From: Christensenella sp. UBA1259
Lineage (GTDB): Bacteria > Bacillota > Clostridia > Christensenellales > Borkfalkiaceae
Assembly: GCA_002308755.1 (NCBI GenBank)
Contig: DBVR01000039.1
Location: 1 to 16,290 of the forward strand
DNA length: 16,290 nucleotides
Direction of reading: 5' to 3'
A program made the translations under genes and the position numbers. Shown piece by piece: positions 5,651-12,633 of the stretch; position 1 is the first letter of the stretch, and each line of letters opens with the position of its first letter. Below the pieces are notes generated by a model. The model was not told the origin of the DNA, did not search any database, and was given only the letters and a program-made list of their open reading frames with translations.

Positions 5651-7474
5651 GTGAAGAGAAACGACGTAAGGAACGTGGCTATAATAGCCCACGTTGACCA
5701 CGGCAAGACGACTCTGGTCAACGAAATGTTAAAGCAGGGCGGTATATTCCGCGAAAATCAGGAAGTAAAGGACAGGGTGATGGATTCCGGCGATCTCGAA
5801 AGGGAGCGCGGGATAACTATACTCGCCAAAAACACGTCGGTATTTTATAACGGCGTAAAGATAAACATAGTGGACACCCCCGGGCACGCCGATTTCGGCG
5901 GGGAAGTGGAACGGGTGTTAAAAATGGTAAACGGCGTTCTGGTGCTTGTCGACGCCTGCGAAGGACCTATGCCGCAGACGCGTTTCGTTATGCAGAAAGC
6001 GCTGGAACTTAACCATAAACTCATAATCGTGGTCAACAAGACCGACCGTCCCGACGCAAGGCTTTCGGAAGTGCAGGACGAGATTTTAGAACTTCTTTTC
6101 GACCTTAACGCCAACGACGAGCAGATAGACAGCCCGATAATTTTCTGTTCGGGAAGAAACGGCACGGCTTCTACCGACTGCGCTACGCAGGGGAAGGATT
6201 TAAAGCCGCTTTTCGACGCGATAATAAATTATTTCGAGCCGCAGGAAGTCGACGAAGACGGACCGTTTCAGATGCTCGTTTCTTCGATAGACTACAACGA
6301 TTACGTCGGCAGGATAGGGATAGGCAGGATAGAACGCGGCAAAGCCGCGGTAGGTCAGGAAGTAGAAACCTGCAACTACAACGTAAAAGGCAAGGAGTTA
6401 AAGGGGAAACTCGTCGGTATCTTTCAGATAGAAGGCTTGGACCGCGTGCCGGTAGATTCGGCAAAAGCGGGGGATATAGTATGCATAAGCGGGCTTGAAA
6501 ACGTCTCCATAGGCGATACGGTGTGCGCGGCGGAGAGTGCGGAACCCGTGCCTTTCGTAAAGATTTCCGAACCCACCGTGGAAATGACCTTTTCGGTAAA
6601 CGACAGTCCGTTCGCGGGTAAGGAAGGGAAGTTCGTTACCACGAGACATTTGCGCGACAGACTGTTCCGCGAAATGTTAAAAGACGTATCTTTGCGGGTG
6701 GAAGAAACCGATTCCGCCGACTCGTACAGGGTGTGCGGCAGGGGCGAGATGCACCTTTCGATACTGATAGAGACAATGCGCCGCGCGGGCTACGAATTTC
6801 AGGTCGGCGCGCCCAAGGTCATGTACAAGACGGAAAACGGGGTTTTGAAAGAGCCTATGGAAAAACTCGTCGTGGACGTTCCCGAAGACAAGACGGGTTC
6901 GGTCTTTTCGGGCATGGGCGTAAGAAAGGGCGAACTTTTGCAGATGGAAAATATCGGCAGCAGGATACGTTTGGAGTTCAAAGTTCCCGCCCGCGGACTT
7001 TTCGGGTACAAAAGCCAGTTTCTTACCGAAACGCGCGGCGAAGGGGTTTTCAATACGATATTCTGGGGCTACGAAGAGTATAAAGGCGATATAGAACGCA
7101 GGACCACCGGGTCCTTGGTCGCTTTCGAAACGGGCGAAGCGGTAACTTACGGACTTTTCAATGCGCAGGGAAGGGGGCAACTCTTTATCGGCGCGGGTGA
7201 AAAGGTCTACGAAGGCATGGTCGTAGGCGTTTCGCCGAAAAACGAAGATATAGTGGTAAACGTGTGCAAGAAAAAGCACCTTACGAACACCCGCGCTTCG
7301 GGATCCGACGACGCCCTGCGCTTGGAAACGCCGAAAATAATGAGTTTAGAAGAAGCGATGGAGTTTATCGCCGACGACGAACTTTTGGAGATAACGCCCG
7401 AAAAAGTGCGTATCCGCAAAAAGACGCTGGATACCGAAACGAGACTTAAACGCAAAGCGCACGGCTTGGAATAA
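5651..7474 (+). CDS. typA: Translational GTPase TypA/BipA
   Basis: A ribosome-binding GTPase of the EF-G-like family, implicated in 50S assembly at low temperature and in stress responses. The 607-residue length is normal for the family. G-domain motifs are AHVDHGKT (13-20), ERERGITI (50-57), DTPGH (75-79) and NKTD (129-132). The remaining domains cover the EF-Tu-like beta barrel, an EF-G domain III/V-type region around GRGEMHLSILIE, and the TypA-specific C-terminal domain. The start is a GTG: it yields the conserved N-terminus (RNVAIIAHVDHGK) and has AAAGGA (5635-5640) 10 nt upstream. It lies 14 nt after the NUDIX gene without a visible separate promoter. No clear intrinsic terminator follows it. 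Confidence 0.97.
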   Translation: MKRNDVRNVAIIAHVDHGKTTLVNEMLKQGGIFRENQEVKDRVMDSGDLERERGITILAKNTSVFYNGVKINIVDTPGHADFGGEVERVLKMVNGVLVLVDACEGPMPQTRFVMQKALELNHKLIIVVNKTDRPDARLSEVQDEILELLFDLNANDEQIDSPIIFCSGRNGTASTDCATQGKDLKPLFDAIINYFEPQEVDEDGPFQMLVSSIDYNDYVGRIGIGRIERGKAAVGQEVETCNYNVKGKELKGKLVGIFQIEGLDRVPVDSAKAGDIVCISGLENVSIGDTVCAAESAEPVPFVKISEPTVEMTFSVNDSPFAGKEGKFVTTRHLRDRLFREMLKDVSLRVEETDSADSYRVCGRGEMHLSILIETMRRAGYEFQVGAPKVMYKTENGVLKEPMEKLVVDVPEDKTGSVFSGMGVRKGELLQMENIGSRIRLEFKVPARGLFGYKSQFLTETRGEGVFNTIFWGYEEYKGDIERRTTGSLVAFETGEAVTYGLFNAQGRGQLFIGAGEKVYEGMVVGVSPKNEDIVVNVCKKKHLTNTRASGSDDALRLETPKIMSLEEAMEFIADDELLEITPEKVRIRKKTLDTETRLKRKAHGLE

Positions 7475-7499
7475 ACGTAAATCCGGTCGCGCAATCGTT

Positions 7500-7529
7500 T
7501 TGGCGACTAAACATATATAAAGTTATAAA
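7500..7529 (+). promoter_or_regulatory. Candidate promoter for the ABC exporter pair
   Basis: TTGGCG (7500-7505), an 18-nt spacer and TATAAA (7524-7529) lie 32 nt before the ATPase start codon. The match is moderate and the region is AT-rich, so other registers are possible. Confidence 0.4.
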
Positions 7530-7561
7530 ATACGGATTAAACATAATCAAACGGAGGAAAA

Positions 7562-8428
7562 ATGAAACTTTTGGAACTAAAAGGCGTATATAAGTACTAC
7601 CCTAAGTTTACGCTGACCAACGTATCGTTTTCGGTCGAAGCGGGCTCTATCACGGGCTTTATCGGAAGAAACGGCGCGGGCAAGACCACGACCTTAAAGG
7701 GCATAATGAACCTTTTGCACTTCGACAGCGGAGTCGTAACCGTATTCGGACGCAATTTTAAGGACAACGAACTGGAAAACAGACAACATATATCGTTTTC
7801 GCTGTCGGATTTGACGTATTTTCCGCAGCAGAAGATAAAAAACCTTACCGCCGTTACCAAAAGGTTTTACAGAGAGTGGGACGACGACATATACGGTAAA
7901 CTCTGCAAAAAATTCGATCTCGATCCCGATAAGAAGGTTTCGGAACTCTCTTCGGGCATGAAGGTGAAATACAATCTCGCGGTCGCGCTTTCGCATAACG
8001 CCAGACTTCTTATCTTCGACGAACCGACCAGCGGACTCGACCCCATTTCGAGAGACGAAATATTAGACGTTTTCAAGTCGCTCGTATCGGGCGGCGAACG
8101 CGCCATACTGTTCTCGACGCATATAACGAGCGATCTCGAAAAGTGCGCGGACTCTATCGTGTACATAAAAAAAGGCGAGATAGTCGCGAGCGAGAAAAAA
8201 GAAGATTTCACGGGCGGGTACAGACTCGTTTCGGGCGATAAAGGCGATTTCTACGGAATTAAGGACCGCGCCATATATCACAAGACCGACAACGGCAGAT
8301 TTTCCGCGCTGCTTAAAAAAGACGACGCCGTAAATCTCGGCGGGAAATACGAAATAAGTATTCCCGATCTCGAAACGGTAATGGTTTATAACGAAAGGAG
8401 AGACGAAGATGAAGAATTTGATCTATAA
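7562..8428 (+). CDS. ABC transporter ATP-binding protein (ABC-2 exporter type)
   Basis: The cytoplasmic ATPase that powers the membrane protein encoded next to it. The 288 residues contain Walker A GRNGAGKT (35-42), the ABC signature LSSGM (129-133), Walker B LLIFDE (149-154), the D-loop SGLD (157-160) and the switch His187 in FSTHI. A C-terminal extension of about 75 residues follows the nucleotide-binding domain, as in YtrB/BcrA-like subunits. GGAGG just upstream of the ATG sets the start. The stop overlaps the permease start by 20 nt, a strong sign of a two-component exporter. The substrate cannot be read from the sequence; relatives handle peptides, bacitracin-type antibiotics or cell-envelope stress. 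The GntR-type regulator that often precedes such pairs is missing here. Confidence 0.93.
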   Translation: MKLLELKGVYKYYPKFTLTNVSFSVEAGSITGFIGRNGAGKTTTLKGIMNLLHFDSGVVTVFGRNFKDNELENRQHISFSLSDLTYFPQQKIKNLTAVTKRFYREWDDDIYGKLCKKFDLDPDKKVSELSSGMKVKYNLAVALSHNARLLIFDEPTSGLDPISRDEILDVFKSLVSGGERAILFSTHITSDLEKCADSIVYIKKGEIVASEKKEDFTGGYRLVSGDKGDFYGIKDRAIYHKTDNGRFSALLKKDDAVNLGGKYEISIPDLETVMVYNERRDEDEEFDL

Positions 8429-9122
8429 AGAAATGAAACTTTCGATGCATATCGTTTGCTTTATCTTTCCGCTCGTTTTCGGGATAATGGCGATGATACC
8501 GAACTATCCCGCTTTCGTCGCGCCGTTTTATGCGTTGGTGTGTTACCCGATACTCTTTCTCGGCGCGAATAAAGGACAGACTACCAACGATCTTTTCTAT
8601 ACCTGCAACCTGCCGATAAGAAAGAGAGACGTCGTAAAGGCAAGACTTATTTCGGTAATGATTTTGCAAATAATGAGTCTCGTTTCCACCGCGATCTTTA
8701 TGCCTGTCGGAGTGATTTTTGAAGACGCGATTTCAAGCGCGGCAGAGGCTGCCGACCCAGGCGCGCAAATAGCCTATTTAGGACTCGGCGCACACAGTTT
8801 TATCGCGTTTTTCGGTATAACGATCCTTGGCTACGCGCTCTCGGACCTTATCTTTATACCGTGGTTCTATAAGACGGGCAAGAGTATAGTCGCACCTACT
8901 CTCGTAACGATAATTTTCTTTATTGTTTACTCTTCGTTGTTTGAAATGGTCCTGCCTATGTCTATTCCGGAACTTGCCGTGCTTTTAGACGTAAGCGCGG
9001 GCGGAACGACGGGACTCATAGTTCAGTTTGCGATACTTCTGTTGGGGATAATCGCATACGTTCTTTTGAGAATGCTTACTCTCGGCGTGGCGGCAAAACG
9101 GCTTGAAATGCTCGATTTATAA
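8409..9122 (+). CDS. ABC-2 transporter permease
   Basis: A membrane subunit of 237 residues that pairs with the ATPase just upstream. Six hydrophobic segments are visible at about 13-30, 34-52, 79-103, 129-151, 160-182 and 202-224, as expected for an ABC-2 permease of the ABC2_membrane_5 type. A short basic loop RKRD (71-74) between segments 2 and 3, in a TCNLPIRKRDVV context, matches the cytoplasmic coupling-helix region common in this family. The start has AAAGGAG (8394-8400) 8 nt upstream, inside the ATPase coding region, so the two are translationally coupled. Substrate unknown. Confidence 0.88.
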   Translation: MKNLIYKEMKLSMHIVCFIFPLVFGIMAMIPNYPAFVAPFYALVCYPILFLGANKGQTTNDLFYTCNLPIRKRDVVKARLISVMILQIMSLVSTAIFMPVGVIFEDAISSAAEAADPGAQIAYLGLGAHSFIAFFGITILGYALSDLIFIPWFYKTGKSIVAPTLVTIIFFIVYSSLFEMVLPMSIPELAVLLDVSAGGTTGLIVQFAILLLGIIAYVLLRMLTLGVAAKRLEMLDL

Positions 9123-9170
9123 CTTGAACGCAAAGCCCGCTTTTTGGAAATAAATTTTCCCGCAAAACGC

Positions 9171-9199
9171 TTGACAATAAAGGTTTCAACGGATATAAT
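9171..9199 (+). promoter_or_regulatory. Consensus sigma-A promoter of the ylxM-ffh-rpsP operon
   Basis: Perfect hexamers TTGACA (9171-9176) and TATAAT (9194-9199) with the optimal 17-nt spacing make this the strongest promoter in the window, as expected for an SRP and ribosomal-protein operon. Transcription should start at about 9205-9207. Confidence 0.92.
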
Positions 9200-9235
9200 A
9201 AAGGGGTGCAAGGTAAATTTACCTTACACCCCTTT
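9200..9235. promoter_or_regulatory. Near-perfect 36-bp palindrome at the transcription start of ylxM-ffh
   Basis: The outer arms AAAGGGGTG (9200-9208) and CACCCCTTT (9227-9235) flank the 16-base palindrome AAGGTAAATTTACCTT (9210-9225), with a single C/A mismatch between the layers. It begins right after the -10 box. It could be a repressor operator, a 5'-terminal RNA hairpin that stabilises the message or limits access to the Shine-Dalgarno (AAAGGA, 9239-9244), or a terminator for the ABC genes upstream, since TTTTAT follows the stem. Confidence 0.7.
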
Positions 9236-9251
9236 TATAAAGGACGTGGGT

Positions 9252-9545
9252 ATGGACGATTTTTATTATGCGGAATTGTTTGACCTGTACAAGGGGTTGT
9301 TGACGGAAACGCAACGCCGGATGTTTCACTCGCATTATTTTCTGGATCTTTCGCTTGCCGAAACGGGGGAAGAATTCGGCATGGCGCGTCAGAGCGTTTA
9401 CGACGCCGTAAAAAAGGTCAAAGAAAAACTCGCCGAGTACGAGCGAATCTTAAAATTCCACGATAAAAAGCGGCGTATAGAAAAACTGCTTGGGGACGAG
9501 AACGAAGATCTCGGGCTCAAAGTAACGGAAATTTTGGAAGAGTAA
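9252..9545 (+). CDS. ylxM: YlxM family DNA-binding/SRP-associated protein
   Basis: A 97-residue helix-turn-helix protein always found beside ffh in Gram-positive bacteria; in streptococci it modulates SRP GTPase activity. The sigma-factor-like HTH is visible at about residues 33-60 (LSLAETGEEFGMARQSVYDAV), preceded by LLTETQRRMFHSHYFLDLS. An in-frame ATG at 9144 exists but would put the consensus promoter and palindrome inside the coding region. The start at 9252, with AAAGGA at 7 nt spacing and the family N-terminus MDDFYYAELFDLY, is the correct one. Its TAA overlaps the ffh ATG by one base, so Ffh translation is coupled to YlxM. Confidence 0.92.
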   Translation: MDDFYYAELFDLYKGLLTETQRRMFHSHYFLDLSLAETGEEFGMARQSVYDAVKKVKEKLAEYERILKFHDKKRRIEKLLGDENEDLGLKVTEILEE

Positions 9546-10864
9546 TGGCGTTATTTTCAGGTTTATCCGAAAAATTAAATCATATATTCAGTAAACTTAC
9601 CAAGCGCGGAAGGCTTACGGAACTCGAAATAAAGACGGCTATGCGTGAAGTCCGCATCGCACTTTTGGAAGCGGACGTAAACATAAACGTCGTAAAGGAT
9701 TTCGTAAGCAAGGTTTCCGAGCGCGCCGTGGGGCAGGAGATATTAAAGAGTTTAAGCCCGACGGAGCAGGTCATAAAGATAGTAAACGAAGAACTGATAG
9801 CCCTTATGGGCGGGGAAAACAGCCGCCTTGCGGTATCTCCTTCGCCGCCTACCGTTATAATGATGGCGGGGCTTCAGGGCGCGGGCAAGACGACGCTTGC
9901 GGGGAAACTCGCGTTATCTCTCAAAAAACAGAATAAAAAACCATTACTCGTCGCCTGCGACGTGTACCGTCCCGCGGCGATAAACCAACTTAAAATAGTG
10001 GGTGAAAAAGCGGGCTGTACCGTTTTCGAGAAAGGTCAGGGCGATCCCGTGCGTATCGCGGCGGAAGGCGTGGCGCACGCTAAATCTTTCGGGTTCGACA
10101 CCGTCATAATAGATACGGCGGGCAGGTTGCAGATAGACGAGAACCTTATGCGGGAACTGGAAGAGATAAAGGCGAAAGTTTCGCCCGACGAAATACTTTT
10201 GGTACTCGACGCCATGACGGGGCAGGTAGCCGTGGAAGTGGCGGACACCTTCAATAAACGGCTGGAAGTAACGGGACTCGTTTTGACGAAACTCGACGGC
10301 GATACGAGGGGCGGCGCGACGCTGTCCGTTAAGGCCGTTACCGGCAAACCCGTAAAGTTCTGTTCGGTGGGCGAAAAACTCGGCGATTTAGAGCCGTTTT
10401 ATCCCGACCGTATGGCGAACAGGATTCTCGGTATGGGGGACGTGCTTACTTTAATCGAGAAAGCGCAGGAAGCCGTTACCGAAGAAGAAGCCAGAAAAAT
10501 GGAAAAGAAGTTCCGCGAAAACTCTTTTACCCTGGACGACTATCTTACGCAGTTCGAGACCATGAAGAAAATGGGCGGGATAAAGGACGTTCTCGGGATG
10601 TTGCCGGGATTCGGCGGCATGGGCAAACTTAAAATAAAGGAAGAAGATATAGACGAAAAGAAGATAGAAAAGATGAAAGCCATAATCCAGTCGATGACGT
10701 TAAAGGAGCGGCAGAATCCGAATATCATAAACTCGTCGAGAAAGCAAAGGATCGCGAAAGGCAGCGGGACGGAAGTTCAGGACGTCAACAGGCTGTTAAA
10801 GCAGTTCGAGCAGACCAAACAAATGATGAAACAAATGAAAAACAATAAAAATTTCAGATTTTAA
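9545..10864 (+). CDS. ffh: Signal recognition particle protein Ffh (SRP54)
   Basis: The GTPase subunit of SRP: with the small SRP RNA it binds signal sequences on translating ribosomes and docks with FtsY at the membrane. The 439 residues show the N domain (1-90), the G domain with GLQGAGKTT (109-117), DVYRPAA (139-145), DTAGR (190-194) and TKLD (248-251), and a Met-rich M domain from about 325. The RNA-binding segment in the M domain is recognisable (SRKQRIAKGSGTEVQDVN, 398-415), and the C-terminal tail is rich in Met, Lys and Gln (KQMMKQMKNNK). All motifs are intact. It is the second gene of the operon and is followed by rpsP after 17 nt. The SRP RNA gene (ffs) and ftsY are not in this window. 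Confidence 0.98.
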   Translation: MALFSGLSEKLNHIFSKLTKRGRLTELEIKTAMREVRIALLEADVNINVVKDFVSKVSERAVGQEILKSLSPTEQVIKIVNEELIALMGGENSRLAVSPSPPTVIMMAGLQGAGKTTLAGKLALSLKKQNKKPLLVACDVYRPAAINQLKIVGEKAGCTVFEKGQGDPVRIAAEGVAHAKSFGFDTVIIDTAGRLQIDENLMRELEEIKAKVSPDEILLVLDAMTGQVAVEVADTFNKRLEVTGLVLTKLDGDTRGGATLSVKAVTGKPVKFCSVGEKLGDLEPFYPDRMANRILGMGDVLTLIEKAQEAVTEEEARKMEKKFRENSFTLDDYLTQFETMKKMGGIKDVLGMLPGFGGMGKLKIKEEDIDEKKIEKMKAIIQSMTLKERQNPNIINSSRKQRIAKGSGTEVQDVNRLLKQFEQTKQMMKQMKNNKNFRF

Positions 10865-10881
10865 AAAAGGAGAAAACGAAA

Positions 10882-11178
10882 ATGGCAGTAAAAATGAGAC
10901 TTACGAGAATGGGCGACAAAAAATCGCCGTTCTACCGCATCGTTATCACGGACAGCAGGAACGCGAGAGACGGAGCTTACGTCGACAAGGTGGGATACTA
11001 CAATCCCATTAAGAATCCCGCGGAAGTGGTGATCGACAAGGAAAAAGCGCAGGACTGGTTAAAGAAAGGCGTTCAGCCCACCGCGACGGTCAAAAACATC
11101 CTTGTGAACGAAGGCGTGATCGAAAAGCCCGCCAAACTTTCGCCGTCCAAAACGAAAGTGCGCAAATCTAAAAAATAA
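10882..11178 (+). CDS. rpsP: 30S ribosomal protein S16
   Basis: A small-subunit protein that binds 16S rRNA early in 30S assembly. The 98-residue sequence starts with the conserved MAVKMRLTRMGDKKSPFYRIVI, has the GYYNP motif (38-42) and a Lys/Ser-rich C-terminal tail somewhat longer than in E. coli. A strong AAAGGAG site (10866-10872) lies 9 nt before the ATG, in keeping with the high output a ribosomal protein needs. khpA follows after 22 nt. Confidence 0.98.
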   Translation: MAVKMRLTRMGDKKSPFYRIVITDSRNARDGAYVDKVGYYNPIKNPAEVVIDKEKAQDWLKKGVQPTATVKNILVNEGVIEKPAKLSPSKTKVRKSKK

Positions 11179-11200
11179 TTTTAGATAGGGTGAAAGAGAA

Positions 11201-11443
11201 ATGACGGAACTTATAAAATACGTTATAGAGACCTTCGCGGAATATCCCGACAGGATAGACTACGCCGTGGAAGAAGCGGGCAGGACGGTAACAGTTACCG
11301 TTACGCTCGACCCCGCGGATATGGGGAAGGTCATAGGAAAGCAAGGCAAGATAGCGAAAGCGCTCCGCACGCTCATACGCGCGGGTTCGCTGAAAGAAAA
11401 CAAAAAATACAATCTTGAAATAAAGGAACGCGGGGAAAATTGA
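11201..11443 (+). CDS. khpA: KH domain RNA-binding protein KhpA (YlqC)
   Basis: An 80-residue single-KH-domain protein; with KhpB/Jag it binds many RNAs and influences cell division and elongation in Firmicutes. The KH GxxG loop is GKQG (46-49), in the context MGKVIGKQGKIAKALRTLI (41-59), preceded by the beta strand TVTVTVTLDP. Length and position between rpsP and rimM match the YlqC family. YlqD, which follows it in Bacillus, is absent. The stop codon TGA (11441-11443) lies in the loop of a GC-rich hairpin that is followed by a T-tract. Confidence 0.95.
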   Translation: MTELIKYVIETFAEYPDRIDYAVEEAGRTVTVTVTLDPADMGKVIGKQGKIAKALRTLIRAGSLKENKKYNLEIKERGEN

Positions 11444-11456
11444 TTTCCCCGTTTTT
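11431..11456 (+). terminator. Intrinsic-terminator-like hairpin overlapping the khpA stop codon, upstream of rimM
   Basis: The stem CGGGGAAA (11431-11438) pairs with TTTCCCCG (11444-11451) around the loop ATTGA, then TTTTT (11452-11456). The khpA stop TGA sits in the loop, and rimM starts only 6 nt after the T-tract. It could act as a partial terminator or attenuator that lowers rimM-trmD expression relative to ffh-rpsP-khpA. Confidence 0.7.
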
Positions 11457-11462
11457 CGGAAT

Positions 11463-11972
11463 ATGCGGGAAAAATTGAGAATAGGGCTTATCGTCAAGCC
11501 GCACGGCGTAAGGGGGGAAGTGAAAGTTTATCCCCTTACCGACGAGCCGCAAAAATTCAGCCGCTTGAAAAAAGCGACGGTAGACGGAAAGGAATTCGCA
11601 TTAAATTCCGTTAAAGTCGGAACGGACGCCGTCTATATCTCGTTCTGCGGCGTTCCGGACAGGAACGCGGCGGAACTTCTGCGCGGAAAATACGTTGAAA
11701 TGGACCGCGCCGACGACGATCCCGCGGAAGAGTTTTCCTATTACGTTTCGGATATAGTGGGTAGCGTAGTGGTGTTAGACAGCGGCGAAACGGTGGGAAA
11801 AGTTACCGACGTTACTTCGGCAAAGACGGATATTTTCACCGTCGTAACGGACAACGGCAAGACGGTAAGGTTTCCGTTTTTAAAAAGTCTTATAATTTCT
11901 TTCGACGAAAAGGAAAAGGTCCTTAAACTTTTCGCCGCGAGATTTAAAGAGGTGGCTTTCTATGAAGATTGA
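11463..11972 (+). CDS. rimM: 16S rRNA processing / 30S maturation factor RimM
   Basis: An assembly factor that binds S19 and helps mature the 30S head. The 169 residues carry the N-terminal RimM beta-barrel, with the signature GLIVKPHGVRGEVKVYPLTD (8-27), and the PRC-like C-terminal barrel from about 90 (FSYYVSDIVGSVVV, then VRFPFLKSLI at 135-144). The start ATG has no good Shine-Dalgarno site: only CGGA lies within 6 nt, and the T-tract of the upstream hairpin occupies the expected place. Low translation or re-initiation after khpA is therefore likely. It overlaps trmD by 11 nt. Confidence 0.95.
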   Translation: MREKLRIGLIVKPHGVRGEVKVYPLTDEPQKFSRLKKATVDGKEFALNSVKVGTDAVYISFCGVPDRNAAELLRGKYVEMDRADDDPAEEFSYYVSDIVGSVVVLDSGETVGKVTDVTSAKTDIFTVVTDNGKTVRFPFLKSLIISFDEKEKVLKLFAARFKEVAFYED

Positions 11973-12630
11973 CGTTCTGACGCTTTTCCCCGAAATGATG
12001 GCGCCGCTTTTTTCCAGCGTGATAGGACGGGCGTTAGAGAGCGGCAAGGCGGAAATACGCGTTACCGACATAAGGGACTATACCGAAGACAAGCATAAAA
12101 AATGCGACGACACGCCTTTCGGCGGCGGCGCGGGTATGGTTATGACGGCGCAGCCCATCGCTTCGGCGATAGAAGCGGTAGATCCCGAGCACAGGGCGAG
12201 AAGAATATACCTTTCGCCGAAAGGCAGGGTGTTTAACCAAGGCGTCGTGAAAGAATACGCGAAAGAAGAGCACCTTCTCTTTTTGTGCGGGCACTACGAA
12301 GGCGTCGATCAGCGCGCCATAGACCTTTTTATCGACGAAGAACTTTCAATCGGCGATTTTATACTTACGGGCGGCGAAATACCCGCCATGGCGGTGATAG
12401 ACGCGGTACTTCGCTACGTCGACGGCATAATAAACGGCGAATCGCTTGCGGAAGAAAGTTTTAACGACGGACTTTTGGAGTACCCGCATTACACAAAGCC
12501 ACGGGAGTTTCGGGGACTTTCCGTACCGGAAGTTCTGCTTTCGGGGAACCATAAGGAAATAGACGAGTGGCGGCGCAAAAAAGCGTTGGAAATAACCGAA
12601 AAGAACCGCCCCGACCTTCTTGGGAGATAG
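11962..12630 (+). CDS. trmD: tRNA (guanine-N1-)-methyltransferase TrmD
   Basis: Makes m1G at position 37 of tRNAs with a G36G37 sequence, using S-adenosylmethionine; this prevents +1 frameshifting and is essential in most bacteria. The 222 residues include the SPOUT trefoil-knot segments YLSPKGRVFNQ (83-93), LCGHYEGVDQR (108-118) and SIGDFILTGGE (129-139), the catalytic Asp169 in SFNDG, and the tRNA-binding linker after PHYTKP. The start lies 11 nt inside rimM with an AGAGGTGG site about 9 nt upstream, so its ribosome site is much better than that of rimM. rbgA follows after 3 nt; in many Firmicutes rplS would be expected at this point. Confidence 0.98.
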   Translation: MKIDVLTLFPEMMAPLFSSVIGRALESGKAEIRVTDIRDYTEDKHKKCDDTPFGGGAGMVMTAQPIASAIEAVDPEHRARRIYLSPKGRVFNQGVVKEYAKEEHLLFLCGHYEGVDQRAIDLFIDEELSIGDFILTGGEIPAMAVIDAVLRYVDGIINGESLAEESFNDGLLEYPHYTKPREFRGLSVPEVLLSGNHKEIDEWRRKKALEITEKNRPDLLGR

Positions 12631-12633
12631 GGT

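Noticed and set aside
6677..7279. Long minus-strand open frame of 200 codons within typA
   Set aside because: Shadow of the typA coding strand, which has intact motifs throughout; the antisense product has no recognisable domain and no ribosome site of note.
7475..7561. Possible terminator or structured leader after typA (GTCGC/GCGAC and AATCCG/CGGATT pairings)
   Set aside because: The stems are only 5-6 bp with large loops and no T-tract; not enough to call a feature.
9144..9251. Upstream extension of ylxM to an ATG at 9144
   Set aside because: It would translate through the consensus promoter and the palindrome, and the family N-terminus begins at 9252 with a proper ribosome site.
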